Shown: positions 1 to 7,722, counted from the first letter of the stretch. The stretch is 16,759 bases of DNA from Streptomyces sp. MMG1533 (GCF_001279775.1 NZ_LGDG01000029.1:1-16759); one strand, 5' to 3'. Numbers and translations: made by a program. The notes: generated by a model from the letters alone, not told the origin.

Positions 1-84
1 GTGCTGGAGGCGGGGGCCGGAGTGATGGCGGGGGGGGGGGTGCGGGTCGGGGTGCGGATGGTGATCGAGGCGGAGGGGGAGTAG
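1..84 (+). CDS. 3' end of an unidentified protein (partial)
   Basis: A frame is open from the first base and ends at a TAG at 82-84, giving 27 residues that end in VRMVIEAEGE. Codons end in G or C in 26 of 27 cases, as in a Streptomyces gene, and the alternate frame 2 closes by base 24. It would be convergent with the Tad locus. I do not recognise the protein and too little is present to assign a family. A run of 11 G at 30-40 lies inside the frame, so a sequencing slip could change the reading. The frame could also be chance in a G-rich stretch. Confidence 0.4.
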   Translation: MLEAGAGVMAGGGVRVGVRMVIEAEGE

Positions 85-106
85 GCCGGGAGGGGGAGTA
101 GGCCGG
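73..106. repeat. 17-bp tandem duplication, two exact copies
   Basis: The unit GAGGGGGAGTAGGCCGG occurs at 73-89 and again at 90-106, followed by four more matching bases. The first copy carries the stop codon of the partial upstream frame, so the second copy is a duplicated gene end. It looks like recent replication slippage, and no function is suggested. Confidence 0.85.
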
Positions 107-201
107 GAGGCCGTTCCGCCGGCGCGGGTGACAGGCTACGAAAACCCCTGCCGACGCCTCCGGCCCGAACTTCGTTCCCGACCTTCGTTCAAGAGCCACC
201 T

Positions 202-217
202 GCCGGATGCCTCCGGC
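202..217 (-). terminator. Small GC hairpin after the OmpA-domain gene
   Basis: GCCGGA at 202-207 and TCCGGC at 212-217 form a perfect 6-bp stem with a 4-nt loop, starting 5 nt past the stop of the last gene of the Tad locus. There is no T-tract, which is common for Streptomyces terminators but makes the call weak. Confidence 0.3.
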
Positions 218-222
218 GGTTC

Positions 223-855
223 TCAGTCCTCCGAGCGCGGGAAGGACACCTCCACCCGTCGGTTCTTCTTTCGGCCGCTCTCCGTCGCGTTCGAGGAGAT
301 CGGGTACTGCTCGCCGTAACCACGGACCTCGAAGGTGAGGTTCGGGTCGTTCAGTTCCTGGTCCAGGACCTCCTGTACGGCGTTGGCGCGCTGCTTGGAC
401 AGGACGTCGCCGTGGGCGGAGGAGCCGAGATTGTCCGTGAAGCCGAAGACGCGGATCTTCGTCGCGTTCTGGGTGTTGATCTCCTCGGCGATCGCGGAGA
501 TACGGGCCCTGGCCTCGGCGCTCAGCTTCGCGCTGTCCTTGCCGAACAGCACCTCTGCCTGGAGCGCGAACTTCACGTCCGCGTTGGTGTCCTCGCGGCG
601 TTCGTCGCCGCTCTGGTCCTCGACGACCTGCTTGATGTCCAGGACTTTCGCCTCGGCGAGGGTGGCGCCCTCGGGGAGCTTGAGGTCGGGGTCGTTGGCG
701 TCGACGTTGACCGGGGCGGAGGCGGAGGGTTCGGTGCCCGGGGGGACGCTGGGGGTGTCGTCGGCGTGGGCGGTTGTGGCGGCGAGGAGGTTCGTGGCGA
801 ACATGACGGAGGCGGCGGTGAGGGTGAGGGCTAGGCGGGGGGCCGTGGGGTTCAT
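223..855 (-). CDS. OmpA-domain exported protein at the end of the Tad locus
   Basis: The product is 210 residues. A hydrophobic signal peptide is followed by an Ala-His-Ala cleavage site near residue 31, so the protein is predicted to be exported. After an acidic, proline-rich stretch comes an OmpA-like domain (about residues 90-205). It shows VLFGKDSAKL, the GFTDNLG loop, an LSKQRANAV helix and RGYGEQYP followed by an N...GRKKNRRVEV end, which are the residues known to bind the diaminopimelate of peptidoglycan. The ATG at 855 is preceded by GGTGAGG, and the gap to the upstream lipoprotein gene is 7 nt; reading further upstream would run into that gene. Actinomycetes of this type lack a Gram-negative outer membrane, so I infer a wall anchor for the pilus machine rather than a porin. 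The domain call is firm; the role is inferred. Confidence 0.9.
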   Translation of the reverse strand: MNPTAPRLALTLTAASVMFATNLLAATTAHADDTPSVPPGTEPSASAPVNVDANDPDLKLPEGATLAEAKVLDIKQVVEDQSGDERREDTNADVKFALQAEVLFGKDSAKLSAEARARISAIAEEINTQNATKIRVFGFTDNLGSSAHGDVLSKQRANAVQEVLDQELNDPNLTFEVRGYGEQYPISSNATESGRKKNRRVEVSFPRSED

Positions 856-862
856 GTGGGCC

Positions 863-1441
863 TCACCCGGAGATCGTGATGTCCGCAGGCGCGAACATGG
901 GCAGTTGGAAGGACACCTCGGACGCATTGGCAGGCGGCGCAGGAAACTGCATGAACACCGGGATGGTCTCGCCGGACTTGATCGTCGAGACTCCGGTGGT
1001 CGTGAGGGGGCGACCGTCGGTGTCGCGTAGGACGTAGTAGCGCTTCTTGCCCTTCGAGTCCACCAACGTCGCTCCACCGAAGGAGCGACCGTTCCTGAGG
1101 ATCTCGGTCTCGTTGCCACTCAACGGCGCAGGGATGGTGAGTGACTTGTCACCGTCGTTCTTGAGGTTGCCCCCCACCGTGACGAATCCGCCGGAATCGC
1201 GATCGGCCGAGGTGATCTCGAGCAGCAACCCGTTGGGCCCCTTCAATTCGGCCATGGGGGATTCCGACTGGCCATCCTGCGTGCTCGGCTGGGAACCATC
1301 GCTCTGGGAAGCCGAAGGCGACGACTCCGGCTTCTTGTCGTCCTCGCCTCCGCCGCAACCGGCCACACCGACGGCCAGACCGGCCGCAACGGTCAACGCG
1401 ACCATTCCCCTGCGGGCCCTCGCAGTGAACCGAATGCTCAT
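863..1441 (-). CDS. Predicted lipoprotein of the Tad locus
   Basis: The product is 192 residues. An N-terminus with several arginines leads into a hydrophobic segment ending in the lipobox VAGC with Cys29, so it should be lipid-anchored on the outer face of the membrane. Residues 30-60 are Ser/Asp/Gln-rich and probably disordered. The rest looks like a beta-rich domain (ITSADRDSGGFVTVGGNLKN, then a FMQFPAPPANASEVSFQLP end) of the sort seen in actinomycete lipoproteins of unknown function. The chosen ATG at 1441 follows AAGGAAGCGGAGAG; an earlier start at 1495 would add 18 residues lacking signal-peptide character. It sits 34 nt after the TadE/G-like gene and 7 nt before the OmpA-domain gene, suggesting a joint envelope role. 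No specific function is recognised. Confidence 0.85.
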   Translation of the reverse strand: MSIRFTARARRGMVALTVAAGLAVGVAGCGGGEDDKKPESSPSASQSDGSQPSTQDGQSESPMAELKGPNGLLLEITSADRDSGGFVTVGGNLKNDGDKSLTIPAPLSGNETEILRNGRSFGGATLVDSKGKKRYYVLRDTDGRPLTTTGVSTIKSGETIPVFMQFPAPPANASEVSFQLPMFAPADITISG

Positions 1442-1475
1442 CTCTCCGCTTCCTTCATCACTCGTCGTTCGCTCG

Positions 1476-2078
1476 TCAGTCGGCCAGATGGACATCGAAG
1501 AGGTCCTCAGGTTCCGGCAGAACGGTGAGGTCGTCCGGGTTCAGCTCCCAGTTCCTGTCCTTGCACGTCAGCTGTGGCAGTACATCGTCCCCGGCATCCT
1601 CTCCGGGAAGCTCGAACGTGCACAGCGGCTCGATTTCGGCGGTGGCGGTCTCCGTGGACTTCAGATCCGCGGTACCGGGAACAATCGAGTCCCCGACGGG
1701 CTTGTTGGTCTGCACCTCAACTTTGTAGTCCAGAGGCGTCGGGGACCAGCAGTCGTTCACATGGGCATCGTTCTGAGCGGCAAGCTGGTCAGCACGCCCG
1801 CAGGAGTCGACGAGTCCCGGTACCTCACCATCGAAGATGTCCTGCCACTGGGTGGGATCGAGTACGTCCTCCACCCACTTGCCCGCGAGTTGGTCCCGGG
1901 TGTCCAGGGCCGCCGCCAGCGCCGCCGCGTCGGCGGCCGTCTGGGCGCCGTTCCGATTCGCCGCGGCCTGGCCGACTGCAAGGTACGCGAATGCGAGAAA
2001 GAGCAGACCCGCCACCACCATGATGTAGATGGGAAAGGCCTGCCCTGCGTCGTTGCGTCTACGGAACCACGACCACAT
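1476..2078 (-). CDS. TadE/TadG-like pilus-associated membrane protein
   Basis: The product is 200 residues. The N-terminus MWSWFRRRNDAGQAFPIYIM is followed by a hydrophobic helix (about residues 17-38) and then an Ala-rich stretch (NGAQTAADAAALAAAL), which is the usual start of TadE/TadG-like proteins. The rest is a soluble extracellular domain with four cysteines (SCGRA, DCWSP, PLCTF, LTCKD) that could form two disulfides. The Glu at +5 of a prepilin site is replaced (GQAFPIY), so peptidase processing is uncertain. Its ATG overlaps the stop of the Flp pilin gene by one base (TGATG), implying translational coupling. It is probably a minor pilin or tip/assembly factor; the substrate is unknown. 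Confidence 0.8.
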   Translation of the reverse strand: MWSWFRRRNDAGQAFPIYIMVVAGLLFLAFAYLAVGQAAANRNGAQTAADAAALAAALDTRDQLAGKWVEDVLDPTQWQDIFDGEVPGLVDSCGRADQLAAQNDAHVNDCWSPTPLDYKVEVQTNKPVGDSIVPGTADLKSTETATAEIEPLCTFELPGEDAGDDVLPQLTCKDRNWELNPDDLTVLPEPEDLFDVHLAD

Positions 2079-2275
2079 CAACCGCCGGTGACTTCGGTGA
2101 TCTTGTCCGTGATCGCGTCGAAGATCGTCTGCCCGATGTCCGTCCCCGTGATCGCCAACACGATCGCCACCACCACCGCGATGATCCCCAGGTACTCCAC
2201 CGCGGTCTGGCCCCTGTCGTCGCGGGCTGCGCGGGTCCGAAGGTACGCGACGGTGGTGTTGATCCAGTTGCTCAT
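2078..2275 (-). CDS. flp: Flp/TadE-type major pilin precursor
   Basis: The product is 65 residues, the usual size of Flp pilins. A basic leader of 22 residues ends in RDDRG, followed by the Flp motif QTAVEYLG and a hydrophobic helix (GIIAVVVAIVLAITG). Cleavage by a TadV/CpaA-type peptidase after Gly22 would give a mature pilin of 43 residues, with Glu at +5 and Tyr at +6 as known for this family. The ATG at 2275 follows GGAGGGG at good spacing; a start at 2335 would make the leader implausibly long. The gene comes after an intergenic gap of about 106 nt, the largest inside the locus apart from the head, which may let the pilin be expressed more strongly than the machinery genes. Confidence 0.93.
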   Translation of the reverse strand: MSNWINTTVAYLRTRAARDDRGQTAVEYLGIIAVVVAIVLAITGTDIGQTIFDAITDKITEVTGG

Positions 2276-2348
2276 GGGGTTCCCCTCCGATGGCGGCCGA
2301 CCGGCAAGCGATTGGCCCAACGTACGGCGAAACACCCTGCTCTGCCGA

Positions 2349-2362
2349 GGGCCCCTGGGCCC
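2349..2362 (-). other. Small GC stem-loop between regulator and pilin genes
   Basis: GGGCC at 2349-2353 and GGCCC at 2358-2362 form a 5-bp stem with a 4-nt loop, just after the regulator stop. It could act as an attenuator or an RNA end that separates machinery from pilin expression. It is short and could be chance in GC-rich DNA. Confidence 0.2.
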
Positions 2363-2381
2363 AATTCCCGGTCACCACAGG

Positions 2382-3146
2382 TCACCCCAGTTCCCGGTAC
2401 GAACTCGGCGCCGTGCCGAGCCACTTCGCGGCGGCCTGGGAGCGGCTCGTGCTGTGGAGCTTGGCGAAGATGCGGTTGATGTGGTTCTTGACCGTCTTCT
2501 CGCTGATGAAGCAGGCGGCGGCGATCTGCTGGTTGTTCATCCCCGAAGCGATGAGGTCCATGATCTCCGCCTCCCTCGTACTCAGCCGGAACCGCAACCT
2601 CGACGACTGTCCCACAGTTGATTGCAGTTGCGAAAGCGCTTTGGGGAAATTACGGGGGGCAGGGAGGGATCTCAGGGCTAAATGCCCTGGTGAGTTGGGT
2701 AGTTCGAGGTCCACTTGCGGAATGATTGCGTCCACTTTTTCATATGCAGTCGCATTCTCATGTGTCGCCGCCGCTCGTACGGCGATGACGAGTTCGTCCA
2801 CCGTGAACTCTCCGTGGACCATGTAGCCGACGGCACCCCGGCGCACGGCCTCCCGGACGGTCCCCGGCTCTCCGCTGTACGTCAGCATCAGGACCGGGGC
2901 GAACCTCGCCACGTACGGGAGTGCCGAGATGCCGTCCATGCCGGGCATGCGGACGTCCAGGAGCACCACGTCGGGGCGGTGGTCGCGGGCCGCCTCGCAG
3001 GCCTCGTGGCCGTTGGTGGCCTCCGCGACGACCGTGATGTCCGGGCGGCCGGAGAGCAGGGCGGTGAGGCCTGCTCGTACCACCGGGTTGTCGTCCGCCA
3101 CGACGATGCGCAAGGGCGTGCGGCGTGACGTCTGTTGGTCCGGCAA
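2382..3146 (-). CDS. NarL/LuxR-family response regulator in the Tad locus
   Basis: The product is 254 residues. The receiver domain (about residues 12-128) has the acidic pair Asp18-Asp19, the phosphoacceptor Asp64 in VVLLDVRMPGMDG and Thr89. The conserved switch Lys is replaced by His111 (GYMVHGEF, where relatives have a Lys). A linker of about 60 residues, rich in Pro, Gln and Ser, leads to a C-terminal LuxR helix-turn-helix (LSTREAEIMDLIASGMNNQQ, then ISEKTVKNHINRIFAKL). The chosen start is a TTG at 3146 preceded by GAGAGGAGG with 7-nt spacing, the best ribosome-binding site available; no nearby ATG fits. The gene begins 14 nt after the kinase stop, so the two are almost certainly partners. 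The DNA target is probably the Tad locus, but this is inferred. Confidence 0.9.
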   Translation of the reverse strand: MPDQQTSRRTPLRIVVADDNPVVRAGLTALLSGRPDITVVAEATNGHEACEAARDHRPDVVLLDVRMPGMDGISALPYVARFAPVLMLTYSGEPGTVREAVRRGAVGYMVHGEFTVDELVIAVRAAATHENATAYEKVDAIIPQVDLELPNSPGHLALRSLPAPRNFPKALSQLQSTVGQSSRLRFRLSTREAEIMDLIASGMNNQQIAAACFISEKTVKNHINRIFAKLHSTSRSQAAAKWLGTAPSSYRELG

Positions 3147-3160
3147 CTTTCGGCCTCCTC

Positions 3161-4507
3161 TCAGGGAGTGGGGGGTGGGGTGGGGACTACCGGGGTCACC
3201 GCTGCCAGGGGGAGTTCCAGGAGGACCTCCGTGCCCCTTGCGTGGGCGCCGCGGCCGATGTCGATGCGGGCGCCGACGGACGCCGCCCGCTCGACCATGC
3301 CGACCAGGCCGAAGTGGCCCGACCTGCGGAGGTGTTCGAGGGTGGTGTCCGGGGGGAGGCCGCGGCCGTCGTCGTGCACGCTGATGCGGAGCAGGTCGCC
3401 GTGGACGCCGGCGTGTACGTCCACGTGTGTCGCGGACGCGTGGCGGTGGGCGTTCTCCATCGCTTCCGTGGCGATGGTGAGGAGTTGGCGGGCGACCGCG
3501 GGCGGGACCAGAGGGCGGCGCTCGGTGTTCTCTCCGGTGGGGTGGTACGTCGCCGGGAGGGTCGTGCGGGTGGTGAAGTCCTCGGTGCGGGCGGCCAGTT
3601 CGGACAGTACGTCCGTGGAGTGGGCCGGGTCCGACTCGCGGCGCAGGTCGGTGAGGAGTTCGCGGGACTCGGCTGCGGCACGGCGGGCGGCGCGGGCGAC
3701 GAGTTCGGCCTGCTGCCGCACCAGGGCCGGGTCCATGTCCGCCGACCCGGCCGAATGGGCCAGGCCGTCCGCCGCGAGGGCCACGCCGTGCAGGGTCTTG
3801 GCCACGGAGTCGTGCATCTCGCGGGCCAGGCGGGCCCGTTCGGCGCTGACCGCCTCCGTCGCGGCGAGACGGGCCTTGACGGTGGCCAGCGCCTGCGTTG
3901 CCGTGCCGAAGCGAAGCATCAGGTTGCGCAGGGTGGAGCCCACGGCGCCGGTGATGACGCAGAGGCCGGGGAGGAGCAGCCGCTCGGCCAGGCCGACGTG
4001 GGGTCCGTCCTTCAGGGTCGCGTAGACCAGCAGGAGGATCAGGGACTGGAGCGAGGCGAAGAAGGCGGCGCCGCGCCAGCCGTAGACGATGCCGGCGAGG
4101 AGCGGGGTGCAGACGCTGACGTAGGCGAGGGTGGTGTCCGGTCCCGCGGAGATCAGGAGCAGGGAGCCCAGGAGGGTGTCGACGACGAGGAGGGTGGGGT
4201 GGCGGAGGAGGAGGGGGCCGAAGCGTTCCCAGTCCCTGAAGAGGACGTAGGAGGTCATGAAGGTGACCACTACGGCTGCGCCGACGAGGCGGACGCCGAG
4301 GCCGGGGTGGGCGTTGAGGAGGGCGGCGGGGGCGGCTACGGCGATCATGGCCAGGCGGAAGCCGAAGACCTGGCGGCACATCGCCTGCAGGGCGTTCACC
4401 TGGACGGACAGCGCTGGTGCCGGTTGCCCCTGTGGGGGCTCATCGCCGTCGGCGGGCGCGCTTGTGTGCAGCGTCTTCCTTGCGGGCACCGCCCTCGCCA
4501 TCACCAT
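3161..4507 (-). CDS. Membrane sensor histidine kinase (HisKA_3 type)
   Basis: The product is 448 residues. A cytoplasmic N-terminus is followed by several hydrophobic segments between about residues 48 and 190, with short loops and therefore little extracellular sensing surface. The dimerisation/phosphoacceptor helix has REMHDSVAKTLHG with His232. The ATPase domain shows an N-box (EAMENAHRHA, about 348-357), a G1 box DDGRG (379-383) and a G2 box HFGLVGM (398-404), all intact. It belongs to the NarL-type kinases that pair with LuxR-type regulators. It starts 4 nt after tadC, with GGGGGAGTAGG as binding site, and a second ATG lies 6 nt downstream. The stimulus is unknown; position inside the pilus locus suggests it responds to envelope or surface-contact state, which is inference. 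Confidence 0.93.
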   Translation of the reverse strand: MVMARAVPARKTLHTSAPADGDEPPQGQPAPALSVQVNALQAMCRQVFGFRLAMIAVAAPAALLNAHPGLGVRLVGAAVVVTFMTSYVLFRDWERFGPLLLRHPTLLVVDTLLGSLLLISAGPDTTLAYVSVCTPLLAGIVYGWRGAAFFASLQSLILLLVYATLKDGPHVGLAERLLLPGLCVITGAVGSTLRNLMLRFGTATQALATVKARLAATEAVSAERARLAREMHDSVAKTLHGVALAADGLAHSAGSADMDPALVRQQAELVARAARRAAAESRELLTDLRRESDPAHSTDVLSELAARTEDFTTRTTLPATYHPTGENTERRPLVPPAVARQLLTIATEAMENAHRHASATHVDVHAGVHGDLLRISVHDDGRGLPPDTTLEHLRRSGHFGLVGMVERAASVGARIDIGRGAHARGTEVLLELPLAAVTPVVPTPPPTP

Positions 4508-4511
4508 GCCC

Positions 4512-5399
4512 CTACTCCCCCGTAATGGACCCGAAGTCGGTCCCGGAGCCCAGCAGCAGCCCCGCCCCCAGCAGGATCATCGTGGCCGGGACCATGAACG
4601 TCGTGATCATCATCGTCGCCTTGGGCACCGCCCGCGCGGCCTTGCGGCGGGCGTTCTGGGCGTCCGTGCGGCGCATGTCCTTCGCCAGGGACACCAGCGT
4701 GTCGACGATCGGCGCACCCAGTTCCTCCCCCTGCTGCAACGCCGTCACGAACATCGCCACCTGCTCGGAGTCGTTGCGCCGGCGCAGTTCCGCGAAGGCC
4801 TGGCGGCGGCTCACGCCGAGGTCCATCTGGCGGAGGGTGATGCGGAGTTCGTCGGCCCAGGGGCCCTCGTACCTCGAGGCCACCCGGTCGAGCGCCTGAC
4901 GGAAGCCCAGCCCCGCGCTCACCACCACCGCGAGCACGTCCAGGAAGTCCGGCAGGGTGCGCTCGATGACGTCCTTGCGGATGCGGATCGCCGACCAGAT
5001 GCCGACCTCCGTCCAGAACGCGCCGAAGGCCAGCAGCAACAGGGCCACCAGTACGTCGCCCCGCAGCAGGAACACCAGGAAGCCGACGCCGCCCAGGAAG
5101 CCGTAGACCGCCCGGCGGGCCGCGTAGCGGTCGATCGTCAGGCCGCCGGGGTTGCCCGCGAGGTCGATCTTGCGGCGGTACTTCGCCACCTGCTTGGGGC
5201 CCATCAACCGCAGGACCGCGGGGGCATAGCGCATGCCCAGGCGGTCGATCAGCGAGTCCACCGCGCCAGTGCGGGTGGCGCCGACCTCCAGGGCCAGCGC
5301 CAGGTCGCTGGGGAGCTTCGCGTCGGCCCGGTACATACGGATGCCGGCGAAGACGCCCCAGACGCCGAGGCCCATCAGCAGAGCGAGCAAGAGTGCCAT
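4512..5399 (-). CDS. tadC: TadC-like pilus assembly platform protein
   Basis: The product is 295 residues. It has an N-terminal membrane segment (MALLLALLMGLGVWGVFAG), a hydrophobic pair near residues 96-130 and a C-terminal membrane segment (FMVPATMILLGAGLLLG). The type II secretion F domain between them includes LPDFLDVLAVVVSAGLGFRQ, a conserved motif of the family, then EELGAPIVDTL. Together with TadB it forms the inner membrane platform that the TadA ATPase acts on. The ATG at 5399 is preceded by GGGGGA, 19 nt after the tadB stop. Assignment as TadC rather than TadB rests on order and motif. Confidence 0.9.
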   Translation of the reverse strand: MALLLALLMGLGVWGVFAGIRMYRADAKLPSDLALALEVGATRTGAVDSLIDRLGMRYAPAVLRLMGPKQVAKYRRKIDLAGNPGGLTIDRYAARRAVYGFLGGVGFLVFLLRGDVLVALLLLAFGAFWTEVGIWSAIRIRKDVIERTLPDFLDVLAVVVSAGLGFRQALDRVASRYEGPWADELRITLRQMDLGVSRRQAFAELRRRNDSEQVAMFVTALQQGEELGAPIVDTLVSLAKDMRRTDAQNARRKAARAVPKATMMITTFMVPATMILLGAGLLLGSGTDFGSITGE

Positions 5400-5418
5400 C
5401 GTGTGATCCCCCGGCTGC

Positions 5419-6363
5419 TCAGACGTCGATGCGGGACAGGCGGCGGATGAGGACGAAGCCCACCGCGTAGAGCGCGAACGCGATGATCACCGCCCCTTGG
5501 CCGACCGGTGAGCCCGTCATGCGCTCCAGCGCGCCGTCCTTCACTCCGTTCATGAGGAAGAGCGAGCCGACGCCCAGGACGGGGACGGCGTACGACGTCA
5601 TGCTCACCTGGGACAGCTGTGTGCGGACCTCGCGCCTGGTCTCCTTGCGCTCCTCCAGCGTCTCCGTGAGGTTCCGCAGGGCGCTGACGACCTGGCCGCC
5701 CGCCCGGTTCGACAGGACCAGGGTCGTGACCAGGACGACCAGTTCGCGGGAGGGCAGTCGCTCCGCCATCTCGCCCAGCGCGTCGTCCATCGTCGCGCCC
5801 ACCGCCAACTGGTTGGCCACCTTGGCGAGTTCCTCGCCCGCCGGGGCCTCCAGCTCCTCCGCCGCCATGCCGACGGCCGTACGCAGGGCCAAACCCGCCT
5901 GGGTCGCGTTGGCCAGGATGCGGGCCAGTTCGGGGAGTTGGTTGATGAACTTCTCGATGCGTTTCTGCCGCTGCCAGTTGAGGAACTGGACGGCCGCCCA
6001 GATGCCCAGCAGTCCGGCGATCGGGCCGAAGAAGGGCGCCAGGGCGGCCTGGCCGACCAGCCACAGGCCGGCGACCGCGGCGAGCATCGCGGCGAAGAAC
6101 TCGCCGGGGGTGATGTCCAGGCCGGTCGCCGCGAGGCGGAGTTCCAACTTCCGGCCGAGGTTCGTACCGCGCAGCCGGCGGTCGAGGTTGCGGAAGCGGC
6201 GCCGGCGGCCGGTGAGCGGTATCTGGCCGGCGGCCGACAGGCGTTCCACGAGCGCGGCCCGCTGCGCCTTGCCCTTGGCGTAGGTGTGGAGGCCGATCAC
6301 GGCGAGTACGCAGGTCAGCAACGTGATGCCGGTTGTGAGGGTGACGAGGGTCTGGAGATCCAT
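5419..6363 (-). CDS. tadB: TadB-like pilus assembly platform protein
   Basis: The product is 314 residues. There is an N-terminal membrane segment (residues 8-27), a hydrophobic pair near 88-128, a cytoplasmic type II secretion F domain with QLPELARILANATQAGLALR, NRAGGQVVSALRNL and an ETRREVR stretch, and two C-terminal membrane segments. This is the TadB architecture. It lies directly after tadA with an 11-nt gap, and its start at 6363 follows AGGTAGGA. It is expected to pair with TadC to anchor and transmit the motion of the ATPase to pilin assembly. Confidence 0.92.
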   Translation of the reverse strand: MDLQTLVTLTTGITLLTCVLAVIGLHTYAKGKAQRAALVERLSAAGQIPLTGRRRRFRNLDRRLRGTNLGRKLELRLAATGLDITPGEFFAAMLAAVAGLWLVGQAALAPFFGPIAGLLGIWAAVQFLNWQRQKRIEKFINQLPELARILANATQAGLALRTAVGMAAEELEAPAGEELAKVANQLAVGATMDDALGEMAERLPSRELVVLVTTLVLSNRAGGQVVSALRNLTETLEERKETRREVRTQLSQVSMTSYAVPVLGVGSLFLMNGVKDGALERMTGSPVGQGAVIIAFALYAVGFVLIRRLSRIDV

Positions 6364-6374
6364 GGGGGTGGTTC

Positions 6375-7712
6375 CTACCTGGCTACTCGGGTGGCTAGCT
6401 GATCTGCGGACTGGGCCACGCCGAAGGCCTGGGGCGTGGGCTGGCTCGCCATGTAGAGACGGTCGGCGGTGCGGCGCGGGATCGGGAAGTACTCGAACCG
6501 GCCGTAGATCCGGCCGTCGGCCGACATCGGCTGGGCGTTGAAGCGGGCGACGGTGGCGATGCGGTACGGCTCGCTGCCGTGGCTGTCGAGCAGGGCGATC
6601 TCGGTGATGCGGCGGGCGCCGTCGGCGAACCGGGTCAGCTGGATGATCACGTCGATCGCGCTGTTGATCTGGTCGTGCAGCGCCTCGAAGGGGATCTCGA
6701 CCTCGGACATGGACGCCAGGGTCTTCAGCCGCATCAGCGCGTCCTCCGCGCTGTTGGCGTGCACGGTGGCCAGCGATCCGTCGTGGCCCGTGGACATCGC
6801 CTGGAGCATGTCGAGGGACTCGCCGCCGCGGACCTCACCGACGACTATGCGGTCGGGGCGCATGCGCAGCGAGTTGCGGACCAGGTCGCGGATGGTGACC
6901 CGGCCCTGGCCCTCCACGTTCGGCGGGCGCGACTCCAGGCGGACCACGTGCCTTTGCTGGAGCTGGAGTTCGGCGGAGTCCTCGATGGTGATGATGCGGT
7001 CGCCCTCGGGGATGAGGCCGGACAGCGCGTTCAGGAGCGTCGTCTTCCCGGTGCCCGTCGCGCCCGAGACGATGATGTTGAACCTCGCCTGCACCAGGCC
7101 GGCCAGCAGATACAGCATGTGGTCGTCGAGGGAGCCGAAGCCTGCCAGCTCCTGGAGGGTGAAGGAGCGGGGGAAGCGGCGGATGGTGAGGGTGGCACCG
7201 GTGAGGGACAGCGGCGGGATGATCACGTTCACGCGCTCGCCGGAGGGGAGGCGGGCGTCGACCATCGGGTTGGACTCGTCCACCCGCCTGTTGACCGTCG
7301 AGACGATCCGCTCGATCGTCTGCATCAGCTGGTCGTGGGAGGGGAAGCGCAGCGGCAACTGCTCGACCCGGCCGCCGCGTTCGACGAAGATCGCGTCCGG
7401 GCCGTTCACCATGATCTCCGTGATCGACGCGTCTTCGAGGAGCGGCTCCAGGATGCCGAGTCCGAGGGCCTCGTCGACCACCCTGCGGATCAGCTGGGAG
7501 CGCTCCACCGTCGACAGGACCGGACCCTCACGGCTGATGATGTGCCCGAGCACCCGCTCCAGCCGCGCCCGGCGCTCGGCCGCCGCCAGCGAACTCATCT
7601 CCGCGAGGTCGATCTCCTCAAGGAGCTTGGCCCGGTAGGAGGCGACCATGTGGCCGTCCTCGCCCCGGCTGCCGTTCTCTTCCGGGGAGTTGATGCGTGA
7701 CCGCAGGCTCAT
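6375..7712 (-). CDS. tadA: TadA/CpaF-family pilus assembly ATPase
   Basis: The product is 445 residues, a usual length for this family. It hydrolyses ATP at the cytoplasmic face to drive pilin polymerisation. Visible motifs are Walker A GATGTGKTT (217-225), the Asp box IEDSAE (243-248), Walker B RIVVGEVRG (288-296) and the His box GHDGSLATVHAN (309-320), all intact. The N-terminal domain carries EIMVNGPDAIFVERGG, typical of CpaF. The ATG at 7712 has GAGGAAG upstream, and this site overlaps the stop of the preceding TadE-like gene (10-nt gap), indicating coupled translation. It is the strongest marker that the locus is of Tad type. Confidence 0.97.
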   Translation of the reverse strand: MSLRSRINSPEENGSRGEDGHMVASYRAKLLEEIDLAEMSSLAAAERRARLERVLGHIISREGPVLSTVERSQLIRRVVDEALGLGILEPLLEDASITEIMVNGPDAIFVERGGRVEQLPLRFPSHDQLMQTIERIVSTVNRRVDESNPMVDARLPSGERVNVIIPPLSLTGATLTIRRFPRSFTLQELAGFGSLDDHMLYLLAGLVQARFNIIVSGATGTGKTTLLNALSGLIPEGDRIITIEDSAELQLQQRHVVRLESRPPNVEGQGRVTIRDLVRNSLRMRPDRIVVGEVRGGESLDMLQAMSTGHDGSLATVHANSAEDALMRLKTLASMSEVEIPFEALHDQINSAIDVIIQLTRFADGARRITEIALLDSHGSEPYRIATVARFNAQPMSADGRIYGRFEYFPIPRRTADRLYMASQPTPQAFGVAQSADQLATRVAR

Positions 7713-7722
7713 GGGTGCTTCC

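Noticed and set aside
3147..4379. N-terminal extension of the response regulator frame
   Set aside because: The frame stays open but gives an Arg/Pro-rich nonsense product antiparallel in content to nothing known and overlaps the kinase gene; the TTG at 3146 with GAGAGGAGG is better.
3125..4525. Long plus-strand open frame opposite the histidine kinase
   Set aside because: Its product is dominated by Gly, Glu, Asp and Arg as expected of an antisense shadow in GC-rich DNA; the minus strand encodes intact kinase motifs.
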